Below, one piece after another: positions 17,999 to 26,334 of a stretch of DNA of 64,000 nt (position 1 is its first letter; every line of letters starts with the position of its first letter). The DNA is taken from positions 192,161 to 256,160 of the forward strand of contig NZ_BJED01000004.1 of the NCBI RefSeq assembly GCF_005405485.1, written 5' to 3'. Position numbers and translations under genes: made by a program. Source of the DNA: Enterococcus hulanensis (GTDB lineage Bacteria; Bacillota; Bacilli; Lactobacillales; Enterococcaceae). The notes below the pieces were generated by a model that did no database searches, was not told the origin of the DNA, and saw only the letters and a program-made list of their open reading frames with translations.

Positions 17999-19372
17999 AT
18001 GGGAAAAACACTATTTGATAAACTATGGGACCGCCACGTCGTCCACGGCGAAGAAGGTGCTCCGCAATTGCTTTACATTGATCTGCACTTGATTCACGAA
18101 GTTACCTCTCCTCAAGCCTTTGCAGGAATTCGCGAGGCTGGTCGGACGTTGCGTCATCCAGAGCGGACTTTCGCCACGATGGATCATAATACACCGACTG
18201 TTGATATTTTTAATTTTACTGATCTAGTAGCAAAAAAACAGATTGATACGCTTAGAGATAACTGCCAAGAATTTGGTGTTCAGCTTTGCGATAACGGCAG
18301 CGACCGACAAGGAATCGTCCATATGGTGGGACCGGAAACTGGATTGACGCAGCCAGGCAAGACGATTGTTTGCGGTGATTCTCATACAGCGACCCATGGC
18401 GCTTTTGGCGCACTGGCTTTTGGAATTGGAACCAGTGAAGTAGAGCACGTTTTTGCTACTCAAACGCTATGGCAAAATAAACCTAAAAATATGGGAATCA
18501 AAATTACTGGCAAATTGCCGAAAGGTGTTTATGCCAAGGATATTATCTTGGCGTTGATTGCCAAATACGGTACGGACTTTGGTGTCGGATATGGAACTGA
18601 ATTTTATGGAGAAGCAATTGAGAATCTATCCATGGAAGAACGCATGACGATCTGTAACATGGCAATCGAGGGCGGGGCGAAAATCGGATTGATCGCACCA
18701 GATGGAAAAACCTTTGACTATGTTGCAGGCCGGCAATACGCTCCGAAGAACATGGAAGCGGCGATCAAAGATTGGAAAGAATTATATACGGACGATGATG
18801 CCGTCTACGACAAAGATTTGACGCTAGATGTTAGCAACCTAGTGCCTTTCGTGACTTGGGGGACCAATCCTGAAATGGGGGTTCCTTTTGACGGCACCTT
18901 CCCTGCGGTTACTTCTCCTGATTTGCAGAAAGCCTATGATTACATGGACTTGAAACCGGGTCAAACGCCATCAGATATTCCTGTCGGATATGTCTTTATT
19001 GGTTCTTGTACAAACGGACGTTTGTCGGATCTCAAGGAAGCCGCGAAAATCGTTGAAGGAAAAAAAGTTCACGATAATGTTACCGCCATCGTCGTTCCCG
19101 GATCGCGACCCGTTCGTCAAGCAGCCGAAGAAATCGGCTTAGATAAAATTTTTAAAGAGGCTGGTTTTGAATGGCGCGAACCGGGCTGCTCGATGTGTCT
19201 TGGGATGAATCCCGATCGCGTGCCTGCAGGTGTTCACTGTGCGTCAACATCTAACCGAAATTTCCAAGGACGCCAAGGAAAAGACGCGCGCACACATCTT
19301 TGCAGTCCAGTCATGGCAGCATTAGCTGCCATTCACGGAAATTTTGTCGATAGCCGTAAGGAGGTCATCTAA
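17999..19372 (+). CDS. leuC: 3-isopropylmalate dehydratase large subunit
   Basis: Aconitase-family enzyme converting 2- to 3-isopropylmalate with LeuD. The three [4Fe-4S] cysteines are visible in GSCTNGR (about residue 338) and [12 protein letters not shown] (about 398-401); [13 protein letters not shown] is the nucleotide/substrate loop. 457 residues. GGAG 8 nt upstream; its stop overlaps the leuD start (TAATG). Confidence 0.96.
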   Translation: MGKTLFDKLWDRHVVHGEEGAPQLLYIDLHLIHEVTSPQAFAGIREAGRTLRHPERTFATMDHNTPTVDIFNFTDLVAKKQIDTLRDNCQEFGVQLCDNGSDRQGIVHMVGPETGLTQPGKTIVCGDSHTATHGAFGALAFGIGTSEVEHVFATQTLWQNKPKNMGIKITGKLPKGVYAKDIILALIAKYGTDFGVGYGTEFYGEAIENLSMEERMTICNMAIEGGAKIGLIAPDGKTFDYVAGRQYAPKNMEAAIKDWKELYTDDDAVYDKDLTLDVSNLVPFVTWGTNPEMGVPFDGTFPAVTSPDLQKAYDYMDLKPGQTPSDIPVGYVFIGSCTNGRLSDLKEAAKIVEGKKVHDNVTAIVVPGSRPVRQAAEEIGLDKIFKEAGFEWREPGCSMCLGMNPDRVPAGVHCASTSNRNFQGRQGKDARTHLCSPVMAALAAIHGNFVDSRKEVI

Positions 19373-19956
19373 TGGAGAAATTTACGATCTATACAGGAAA
19401 ATCTGTCCCTTTGATGAATGATAATATTGATACCGATCAAATCATTCCTAAAGGCTTTTTGAAGCAAGTCGATAAAGCTGGCTTTGGCAAACATCTTTTT
19501 GACGAATGGCGCTTTTTAGAAGATGGTTCACCTAATCCCGATTTCATTTTGAACACACCAGAACGAAAAGACGCAACGATCTTAATTTCCGGCGAAAACT
19601 TCGGCTCGGGTTCTTCACGGGAACATGCGGCTTGGGCCATTCAGGACTATGGTTTCAAGGCAGTGATTGCCGGCAGCTACAGTGATATTTTTTATATGAA
19701 CGCTTTGAAAAATGGTCTCCTGCCGATTCGTTTGGATCAAGCTGTACGGGATATTTTAAGTCAACTACCGGCTGATCAAACCATCACTATCGATTTGCCT
19801 AAGCAGGAAGTTCAAACTCAAGAAGCCAACTATGCTTTCCAAATTGATCCAACATGGAAAGAAAAATTGGTTGAAGGTTTAGATGATATCAGTATCACCT
19901 TGCAATATGAAGATGAAATCGAAGCCTTCGAGAAAAAAATGCCAACTTATGAATAA
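19372..19956 (+). CDS. leuD: 3-isopropylmalate dehydratase small subunit
   Basis: Swivel subunit of isopropylmalate isomerase, 194 residues. [15 protein letters not shown] near the N-terminus and [16 protein letters not shown] near residue 72 are family signatures. Coupled to leuC by a one-base overlap, with GGAGG inside the leuC end. Last gene of the operon; a strong terminator follows. No ilv genes are linked here. Confidence 0.96.
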   Translation: MEKFTIYTGKSVPLMNDNIDTDQIIPKGFLKQVDKAGFGKHLFDEWRFLEDGSPNPDFILNTPERKDATILISGENFGSGSSREHAAWAIQDYGFKAVIAGSYSDIFYMNALKNGLLPIRLDQAVRDILSQLPADQTITIDLPKQEVQTQEANYAFQIDPTWKEKLVEGLDDISITLQYEDEIEAFEKKMPTYE

Positions 19957-19962
19957 ACAAAG

Positions 19963-20010
19963 AAAACCAGGTTAAAACTTTCGCTTTAGAAAGTCTTACC
20001 TGGTTTTTTT
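19963..20010. terminator. Terminator after leuD / ABC exporter gene
   Basis: AAAACCAGGT..AACTTTC / GAAAGT..ACCTGGTTTT with a small internal bulge and a T run; A tracts on the left let it also act for the converging gene. Confidence 0.88.
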
Positions 20011-20016
20011 GTTTTA

Positions 20017-21795
20017 TTAATTTACGACCTGTTCTTGTACATACTGCGCGTAAAGCGGATGAGTCGCGATCAGCTCATTGTGAGTGCCGTGACCAGTTAC
20101 TTCCCCTTTTTCAATGAAGTAAATATGATCGGCATCTACGATCGTTGATAACCGGTGAGCGATCACTAAAGTTGTCCGCCCTTCCATTAATTGATCCAAG
20201 GCACGTTGAACTTTTTCTTCTGATTGCGAATCCAAGCTGGCAGTCGCTTCATCCAGCATCAAGATTTTGGGATCACGTAAGAAAGCTCGAGCGATGGCGA
20301 TCCGTTGTTTTTGTCCGCCGGATAATTTCACTCCGCGTTCACCTAATTCGGTTTCTAATTGCTCGGGGAATTCCCGGACAAATTGATCTGCGTAGGCTAA
20401 TTCTAAACCATGCCACAATTCTTCCTCTGTTAGTGTCCGCTCCAATCCGTATTGCAGATTCTCACGAATACTTCCAGCAAATACAGCACTATCTTGAGAA
20501 ACATACCCGATCTGAGAACGCCAGCTCGTCAAGCTAAGATCATCGATCGTGTCATCACCGATTTTAACAGCACCTTTTACTGGTTGATAGAAACGTTCCA
20601 ATAATGCAAAGATCGTGGATTTTCCGCCGCCGCTTGGTCCGGCAAATGCGATTACAGTATTCGGTTTTGCTTCAAAGGAAACGTTTTTTAAGATTGGACG
20701 ATCTGCTACATATTGAAAAGTTAGATTTTCTGCCTTGATCGTCTTTCCTGCGACATCCACAGTTTTTCCTGTTTCGATTGGTTCCAAGTCTGTTGTCAAA
20801 ATTTGTTCAATTCGTTCTGTAGCTCCCATCGCCTTTTGAACTTGCGAGAAAAACATCGCGAAGCTGGCTGCCGGCATCATGATATTAAATAGATACAATA
20901 GGAAAGCAACTAAGTCTCCGCTAGTTAATGTTCCTGCTTGAACGCGAACGGCACCATAACCTAAGATACCTACAAATAAACCTAACATAACTGTAGTGAT
21001 AATGGGCTGCAGCATTGCCTCAACCTTTGCATCTTTAATCCCTAAATGAAAGATTTTATTAATAAATGAGCCGCCGCTGGTTTTCTCAAATTTTTCCCCA
21101 TTGCTGGCTTTGATTAAACGAATCTCAGACAGTTTTTCACTCGCTTCTGCATTGAAGTCAGCCGTCGCTGATTGCAATTGGCGGCCTAACCGAGACATAA
21201 TCCGGCCGATCGGCATCATGATCAACGCCATGATCGGAACTGCTAAAAACATCATAGCCGCCATTTTCCAATCCATGACAAACAAGATAATCATCGATCC
21301 AACAAGTTGAATCGCCCCAGTAATAAAGTTTGGAAATTGTGTCGCTACTAAATCTTTAATTACCGTCGTGTCATTTACTAAACGCGAGCTGCTTTCACCC
21401 GATTTATGATCGTCGTAATAATCAACCGGCATCTGCAATAAATGACTCCATAATTTTTCCCGTAAGGTTTTGACAGCACTTTCTCCGGCATACCGCAGTA
21501 AGAAACTGCCGATTGCGCCGAAGGCTAATTGAGCCACGAAGGCTAAAACTAAAACAATCAGCATTGTTCGATCAATTTGTGCTAAATTGCTTGTATCGAT
21601 CAAGCCTTTTGTTAACTGCGGTACGATCAAACTTGCCCCGCTTGTCAGCAAACTTAAAAACAAACCGAGCGCAAACAATGATTTCTTAGGATTGACACTT
21701 AAAAGTAATCGTAAAAAATCTTTCAATTTGTAACTGCTCTTTTTATTCTCGCCTTCAGAAATTCTTTCAGGCGCCATACTCATATCCCGATCCAT
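20017..21795 (-). CDS. ABC multidrug-type exporter, half-transporter
   Basis: ABCB-type export half-transporter (BmrA/LmrA-like), 592 residues. Six membrane helices lie in residues about 40-330, then an ATPase with Walker A GPSGGGKST, signature LSGGQKQRIAIARAF, Walker B ILMLDEATASLD and the H-loop AHRLS. ATG start with AGGAGG 8 nt upstream. It follows the MarR-type regulator by 64 bp and is probably in the same transcript, so it is the likely target of that repressor. Drug export is inferred from family; a lipid or peptide substrate is possible. Confidence 0.9.
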   Translation of the reverse strand: MDRDMSMAPERISEGENKKSSYKLKDFLRLLLSVNPKKSLFALGLFLSLLTSGASLIVPQLTKGLIDTSNLAQIDRTMLIVLVLAFVAQLAFGAIGSFLLRYAGESAVKTLREKLWSHLLQMPVDYYDDHKSGESSSRLVNDTTVIKDLVATQFPNFITGAIQLVGSMIILFVMDWKMAAMMFLAVPIMALIMMPIGRIMSRLGRQLQSATADFNAEASEKLSEIRLIKASNGEKFEKTSGGSFINKIFHLGIKDAKVEAMLQPIITTVMLGLFVGILGYGAVRVQAGTLTSGDLVAFLLYLFNIMMPAASFAMFFSQVQKAMGATERIEQILTTDLEPIETGKTVDVAGKTIKAENLTFQYVADRPILKNVSFEAKPNTVIAFAGPSGGGKSTIFALLERFYQPVKGAVKIGDDTIDDLSLTSWRSQIGYVSQDSAVFAGSIRENLQYGLERTLTEEELWHGLELAYADQFVREFPEQLETELGERGVKLSGGQKQRIAIARAFLRDPKILMLDEATASLDSQSEEKVQRALDQLMEGRTTLVIAHRLSTIVDADHIYFIEKGEVTGHGTHNELIATHPLYAQYVQEQVVN

Positions 21796-21859
21796 AATTG
21801 GTTCCTCCTAGTTCACAGCATTAAAATTTCTGATTGCGAAATTTCACTGCATCTATCAT

Positions 21860-22561
21860 TTAAAAATCTTCCCATTCGGTGTCTTCTGAATCTTTGGTTT
21901 TATCAGATCCATCAAAGCAATCACGATTGCCCCAGAAGTTGCGACGGAAATCATGTTGGAAATTGCGAGAAAAGTCTCGTGAGGCATTCCGCATCTCACG
22001 CTGCATTTGGTTCCGCATTCGATGCTGTTCTTCCCGCGAAAGATTTTGCCAATCCTCCGACCAGTTTTCAGCGAACTGTTCACGCATCGCTTGCATTTGT
22101 CGTAACCGGTCCATTGGATCTACAAAGCGGCCCGCCTGTTTTTGAAAATCTTCTTGCCAACCGGCAGAAATCTTTTGCAGGTACTCACTAAATTTCTCCT
22201 GTTCTTCCTCCGTCAAGCCTGCGAAAAAGCTCTCACTCATATCCTCGCTGACATAACTAAATTTTTGAGCTTTCTGTTTGCCCTTTTCAGTTAGAAAAAC
22301 ACGTTTGATCCGTTTGTCATGCTCTTCTTCTTTTCTTACGACATCGCCGCTTTTTTCCATCTTCTTCATTAATTCAGCCAATGAACTTGGACGAATATCT
22401 AAAATTTCAGCTAACTGGCTTTGAATCAAGCCGTCTTCTTTGGCTAAGATCGCCAACACTCGCTGCTGACCATTTAGTTTTTGCCGCTTGCTCATAAATG
22501 CATTACTAGCAGAACTGATAAATCGTAATTGACGCATCAAGTCTTTTGTAAATTCACTCAT
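21860..22561 (-). CDS. MarR family repressor with Arg/Asn-rich tail
   Basis: 233 residues from ATG at 22561 (AGGAG 9 nt upstream; the ATG seven codons earlier has no SD). Residues about 1-140 form a MarR winged helix: DGLIQSQLAEILDIRPSSLAEL and the wing EEHDKRIKRVFLTEKG. The remaining 90 residues are unusual: rich in Arg, Asn, Asp, Gln, Phe and Trp (NFQHDFRRNFWGNRD) and ending very acidic. Two palindromes GTTCGGTACC(G/T)AAC in its own promoter suggest autorepression together with the ABC exporter downstream. Confidence 0.9.
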   Translation of the reverse strand: MSEFTKDLMRQLRFISSASNAFMSKRQKLNGQQRVLAILAKEDGLIQSQLAEILDIRPSSLAELMKKMEKSGDVVRKEEEHDKRIKRVFLTEKGKQKAQKFSYVSEDMSESFFAGLTEEEQEKFSEYLQKISAGWQEDFQKQAGRFVDPMDRLRQMQAMREQFAENWSEDWQNLSREEQHRMRNQMQREMRNASRDFSRNFQHDFRRNFWGNRDCFDGSDKTKDSEDTEWEDF

Positions 22562-22590
22562 TATTAAAATCTCCTTCTTCATTTGTTAAA

Positions 22591-22648
22591 GTTCGGTACC
22601 TAACTTTATTTCGATTTTCATTATAGTTCGGTACCGAACAGTTGTCAA
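22591..22648 (-). promoter_or_regulatory. MarR promoter with two operator palindromes
   Basis: Perfect sigma-A promoter TTGACA (22643-22648), 17 bp, TATAAT (22620-22625). The spacer holds the perfect palindrome GTTCGGTACCGAAC (22626-22639); a second copy with one mismatch, GTTCGGTACCTAAC (22591-22604), sits 35 bp downstream. A repressor on the first copy would block RNA polymerase directly. Confidence 0.85.
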
Positions 22649-22733
22649 CAACTAAGCTGTATTTTCTTCTGAATCCATCATTTTTAATTTAGCCAATTTC
22701 ATCTGGACTGTTTACTGATCAATCCAATCCATA

Positions 22734-22770
22734 AAAAAAGGATTCGACGAAATTCGCCAAATCCTTTTTG
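22734..22770 (-). terminator. feo operon terminator
   Basis: Minus strand AAAAAGGATT..GCGAA / TTCG..AATCCTTTTTTT, directly after the small Cys-rich gene. Confidence 0.85.
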
Positions 22771-22772
22771 AA

Positions 22773-22907
22773 TTAATGCTTATGTTGTTCTTCTTTAACG
22801 GGACAGCCGCTATCGCAATCTTCACAGGAGCTGCCATTTTTGATTCGCCGATAGACGATCACTCCAGCACCGCCGAAGATTAATATGCTCAAGATTATAG
22901 TTGCCAT
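22773..22907 (-). CDS. FeoB-associated Cys-rich membrane protein
   Basis: 44-residue protein: one membrane helix (residues 2-19, TIILSILIFGGAGVIVYR), then a basic turn and CEDCDSGCP with three cysteines and a His-containing tail. It fits the FeoB-associated Cys-rich family that replaces FeoC in many Firmicutes. The start at 22907 has AGAGGTG 7 nt upstream and lies inside the end of feoB (13-bp overlap), so it is coupled to it. Likely role: helper of FeoB, perhaps holding iron or sensing redox; not proven for the family. Confidence 0.85.
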   Translation of the reverse strand: MATIILSILIFGGAGVIVYRRIKNGSSCEDCDSGCPVKEEQHKH

Positions 22908-25057
22908 TCTTTCACCTCTTTGATCTCTTCAATCGTAATCGTCGGTGTTTTCTTAATAGGTTTTCTTACAACGAAGTAAATCATCGCTGCTAATACGATG
23001 CCGGCCAAGATCAGGCCAATACCGATCTCACCATTTTCAAAAATCACATGACCAAATTGATACACGATGAAGCTTACAGCATAAGCCAATCCACATTGAT
23101 AGCCAATTGCACGCCAAGTCCATTTGATATCGCCCATTTCACGATGAATCGCGCCAATTGCGGCGAAACATGGTGCACATAGTAAGTTAAATACCAAGAA
23201 TGAATAACCCGCAATCGGTGTGTAGGCCGCCTGCAATGCTTTCCAGATTTCCACCCCGTCTTCTGCTACTTCAGCATGACGATATAGAATTCCGAATGTT
23301 CCGATCACATTTTCTTTTGCGACCAGACCAGTGATCGCCGCAACAGCTCCGCGCCAATCTCCCCAGCCTAATGGTGCAAACAACGGTGCAATCAAGCCAC
23401 CCAAAGCAGCTAGGATACTATCATTCTCATTCACTGATTGTAATGAGAAATTGTAGCTGGAAATAAACCAGATCACGATGCTTGAAACAAAGATGATTGT
23501 TCCTGCACGCTTAACAAAGGCTTTACTGTGATCATAAGTATAACGTATCGTATTACCGATTCTAGGCATATGATATACAGGAAGCTCCATGATGAATGGG
23601 GCTGGGTCGCCAGAAAAGAGTTTTGTTTTCTTCAATGCAATCCCTGATAAAACAATCGCGCCCATACCAACAAAGTAAGCAGACGGTGCTACCCAACTGC
23701 TATTAGGGAAGAATGCACCAGCAATCAATGCGATGATCGGTAATTTCGCCGAACATGGCATAAAGGTAGTCAGCATCGCGGTCATCCGACGATCCTTTTC
23801 ATTCTCGATCGTCCGGCTTGCCATAACTCCCGGCACTCCGCAGCCTGTAGCAATCAGCATTGGAATAAACGATTTTCCGGATAAACCAAATTTACGGAAA
23901 ATTCGATCCATGACAAAAGCAATTCGGGACATATAGCCGCAGTCTTCCAAAAGCGCTAAACATAAGAAAAGCACCATTAATTGCGGAAGGAATCCTAAAA
24001 CGGCTCCGACTCCAGCAATAATCCCATCCAAAATCAAGTTTTGCATCCACTCGGCAACATTCCATGACTGCAAGGTTGAGCTGACGAAATTCGGTACAAT
24101 ATCACCGAATAGATTTTCATTCACCCAATCAGTCCCCATTGTCCCGATCGTTTGAATAGCAATATAGTAGATCAGCCACATGATTAAAGCAAAGATTGGC
24201 AGCGCCAAGAAACGGTTCGTTACGACGTGGTCGATCTTATCGGAGATAGACAGCTTAAATTGATCTTCATCAACCACACATAAGGTCTTTAAATGAGTAA
24301 TAAAATTATAGCGTTCATTAATGACCAGACTCTCCGCATCTTCGCCGAAAATCTTTTCTGTGATCTTAATGATTTCTCCTATTTCTTTTTGTTGGATCGA
24401 GCTAAGATCCAAATCTTTTTTAGCCCGTTCATCTCGCTCAAATAATTTTAAACTATACCAGCGGCTATATTTCTCCTGCGCTGTACTGCCTAAAACTTCT
24501 TCGATCTCCTTCAGCGCGGCTTCTAAACGATTATCATAATGAGGAAAACTGACTTCCTCTACACCTTTTTTGATCAGATGCAACGCCTCATTGATTGTCT
24601 TATCCAGTCCCCAGTTTTTCAACGCGCTGATACCAACTACCGGCACGCCTAAAGCATAGGATAATTTTTCCAAATTGATTTGCTTACCGCTTTTTTTGAT
24701 GATGTCCATCATATTCACGGCTACGATGACGGGAATCCCAGTCTCGATCAATTGTGTCGTCAAATAAAGATTTCGCTCAAGATTTGTTCCATCGATAATA
24801 TTGACGATAGCATCAGGTGTCCCTGAAAGCAGATAATCCCGCGCCACGACTTCTTCAGGAGAATATGGCGAAAGCGAGTAAATTCCGGGAAGATCATCAA
24901 TGATCACTTCAGAATCCTTCTTATAAATACCTTCTTTTCGCTCAACCGTTACACCGGGCCAGTTTCCAACAAACTGATTGGTTCCGGTCAAGACGTTGAA
25001 GGTACTTGTTTTACCACTATTGGGATTTCCTGCTAAAGCAATATGTGTCTTCGCCAT
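22895..25057 (-). CDS. feoB: Ferrous iron transporter FeoB
   Basis: Main Fe(II) permease with an N-terminal cytoplasmic G domain: G1 GNPNSGKT (residues 10-17), G3 DLPG, G4 NMMD. The membrane part has two Gate repeats, each with a conserved Cys motif (IATGCGVPGVMASRT and LLCAPCFAAIGAI). 720 residues, typical. The start follows the feoA stop with no gap (TAG then ATG), and the small Cys-rich gene overlaps its end. Iron control by the Fur-like box upstream of feoA is likely. Confidence 0.97.
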   Translation of the reverse strand: MAKTHIALAGNPNSGKTSTFNVLTGTNQFVGNWPGVTVERKEGIYKKDSEVIIDDLPGIYSLSPYSPEEVVARDYLLSGTPDAIVNIIDGTNLERNLYLTTQLIETGIPVIVAVNMMDIIKKSGKQINLEKLSYALGVPVVGISALKNWGLDKTINEALHLIKKGVEEVSFPHYDNRLEAALKEIEEVLGSTAQEKYSRWYSLKLFERDERAKKDLDLSSIQQKEIGEIIKITEKIFGEDAESLVINERYNFITHLKTLCVVDEDQFKLSISDKIDHVVTNRFLALPIFALIMWLIYYIAIQTIGTMGTDWVNENLFGDIVPNFVSSTLQSWNVAEWMQNLILDGIIAGVGAVLGFLPQLMVLFLCLALLEDCGYMSRIAFVMDRIFRKFGLSGKSFIPMLIATGCGVPGVMASRTIENEKDRRMTAMLTTFMPCSAKLPIIALIAGAFFPNSSWVAPSAYFVGMGAIVLSGIALKKTKLFSGDPAPFIMELPVYHMPRIGNTIRYTYDHSKAFVKRAGTIIFVSSIVIWFISSYNFSLQSVNENDSILAALGGLIAPLFAPLGWGDWRGAVAAITGLVAKENVIGTFGILYRHAEVAEDGVEIWKALQAAYTPIAGYSFLVFNLLCAPCFAAIGAIHREMGDIKWTWRAIGYQCGLAYAVSFIVYQFGHVIFENGEIGIGLILAGIVLAAMIYFVVRKPIKKTPTITIEEIKEVKEWQL

Positions 25058-25528
25058 CTATTCCGCCTCCTTCGATACGACCACCATCTCTGATTCGTTT
25101 TTTCGTAAACTTAATTCATATCCTCGGACCCGCAGCTCGATAGGATCTCCTAAAGGTGCCAGCTTCACGACCTTCACTTGTGTCCCTTTTGTCAGTCCCA
25201 TGTCCATCAAGCGGCGTTTTACTGCACCGGTACCGTGAACATTTACTACAACACCCTGTTCACCAGCACTCAACTGATCCAACGAGACCCATGTTTCTTG
25301 ATCCTCCGTTAGGTCCTTCACAAGTATTTGTTTTAATAAAGACTGAGATAAAGCCAGCCGCGTATTATGTAATAGAATAATTCCGTTATCGCCAGATTGA
25401 TTCACGACGGCAACTTTAGAGCCGACGATCATCCCCAAATCCTGCAGCCGATGCTTTAAATCATTTTCCAACTTCATTTCATCAACCTGAACGACTTGAT
25501 TCAATGAAACATCTGCCAAAGTTGTCAT
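25058..25528 (-). CDS. feoA: FeoA with two FeoA/SH3-like domains
   Basis: 156 residues from ATG at 25528 (AGGTGGAG upstream), about twice the usual length of FeoA. It holds two SH3-like copies: residues about 1-72 (HRLQDLGMIVGSKVAVVNQ) and about 78-152 (RRLMDMGLTKGTQVKVVKLAPLGDP). The second copy is closer to the consensus including the LGDPIELRVRGYELSLRK end; the first is diverged. FeoA stimulates FeoB through contact with its G domain. Fused double FeoA proteins occur in other lactic acid bacteria. Confidence 0.93.
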   Translation of the reverse strand: MTTLADVSLNQVVQVDEMKLENDLKHRLQDLGMIVGSKVAVVNQSGDNGIILLHNTRLALSQSLLKQILVKDLTEDQETWVSLDQLSAGEQGVVVNVHGTGAVKRRLMDMGLTKGTQVKVVKLAPLGDPIELRVRGYELSLRKNESEMVVVSKEAE

Positions 25529-25557
25529 ACACTTCTCCACCTAACTCTAATTAATAA

Positions 25558-25604
25558 TGAGAATCTTTCTCACTAAGAATAGCTTCATTTGATAGTAAAG
25601 TCAA
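25558..25604 (-). promoter_or_regulatory. feo promoter with Fur-like box
   Basis: TTGACT (25599-25604), 17 bp, TATTCT (25576-25581) on the minus strand. Just downstream, over the expected transcription start, is TGAGAATCTTTCTCA (25558-25572), a 7-1-7 inverted repeat with one mismatch of the Fur type. Repression in iron-rich cells is inferred. Confidence 0.75.
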
Positions 25605-25793
25605 TGAATGGTCGGAGATTTTCTGCTTTTTGTGAGCAATTTGTTTGACAATCACTGATTTATTTGTTTCTAAATCTATTTTAGCGTTATTAAAAAAACT
25701 TTTTTCGAGTAAAAAAACATCTCATAACGCTTTTTTTATTTGTGTAAAGGGATTTTCCTTTGAAACTGTCCGTTTTCAGCTTTTTTGCAAAAA
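25605..25793. other. Intergenic region between feo and nrd promoters
   Basis: About 190 bp, AT-rich, no gene or clear structure recognised. Confidence 0.5.
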
Positions 25794-25840
25794 ACACAAA
25801 GAGTAGTATACCAATATTTAACCACCACAATATATGGTAT
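25794..25840 (+). promoter_or_regulatory. Tandem NrdR boxes
   Basis: ACACAAAGAGTAGTAT (25794-25809) and CCACAATATATGGTAT (25825-25840) match the 16-bp NrdR consensus acaCwAtATaTwGtgt at about 11 and 13 positions. Their starts are 31 bp apart, the phased spacing that NrdR needs. They lie just upstream of the -35 of nrdH. Confidence 0.8.
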
Positions 25841-25847
25841 TAAACGA

Positions 25848-25875
25848 TTGACTTTTTCCCTACATCTTTTATACT
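25848..25875 (+). promoter_or_regulatory. nrdHEF promoter
   Basis: TTGACT (25848-25853), 16 bp, TATACT (25870-25875). Start of transcription would be near 25883, shortly before the GGGAGG SD of nrdH. Confidence 0.75.
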
Positions 25876-25906
25876 AGTAATTGTAGAAATCAAGGGAGGT
25901 AGTCTT

Positions 25907-26125
25907 ATGGTAAAAGTCTATTCAAAAAACAATTGTATGCAGTGTAAAATGGCAAAACGTTATTTAACTGAGAATCATATTTCATTCGAAGAGGTCAATA
26001 TCGACAATGAGCCCGAAGCTCTAGGTTTTCTAAAAGATCAAGGTTTCCAAAGTGTCCCAGTTATTTTCGGCGGACAACAAGCCATCATCGGTTTCCGACC
26101 AGATCAATTGAAAGCATTAGCGTAA
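25907..26125 (+). CDS. nrdH: Glutaredoxin-like NrdH redoxin
   Basis: 72-residue thioredoxin-fold electron donor for class Ib ribonucleotide reductase. Active site C10-M-Q-C13, cis-Pro in SVPVIF, and the FRPDQL end typical of NrdH. GGGAGG 8 nt upstream. First gene of the nrd cluster. Unlike the nrdHIEF order of many bacteria, no nrdI follows; a hairpin element and nrdE come next. Confidence 0.95.
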   Translation: MVKVYSKNNCMQCKMAKRYLTENHISFEEVNIDNEPEALGFLKDQGFQSVPVIFGGQQAIIGFRPDQLKALA

Positions 26126-26183
26126 TTCGAAACTTTGCGATCCACGATTGCAAAGTTTTCTTATTTTATAAATTGAAAGGCGG

Positions 26184-26287
26184 TACGAACTCGTCCAGCT
26201 TTAGAGCGATAAGACTAAAATTTTTCAAAATGGCTTCTCACATTTTGGAAAAATTTTTGCTTATCGCCGAAAAAGCTAGTTCGTGTA
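26184..26287. repeat. Imperfect hairpin element between nrdH and nrdE
   Basis: A ~104-bp inverted repeat: left arm 26184-26232 and right arm 26241-26287 pair over about 45 bp with a few bulges around the loop GCTTCTCA. Core of the arms: GCGATAAG..AAAATTTTTC..AAAATG against CATTTTGG..AAATTTTTGCTTATCGC. No transposase. It looks like a MITE- or REP-like interspersed repeat; I recall similar hairpins scattered through Enterococcus and Listeria genomes, but cannot check. In the nrd transcript it would fold into a very stable stem. Confidence 0.75.
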
Positions 26288-26334
26288 GCCAGACATCAAT
26301 AGCAGGAAAAAAACAAACAGAAAGATGTGACGAG

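Noticed and set aside
26173..26334. N-terminal extension of NrdE by 54 residues
   Set aside because: The extra part encodes the inverted-repeat element (SHILEKFLLIAEKASS type peptide), starts with TTG without a good SD, and NrdE homology begins at MSLKDLGEV.
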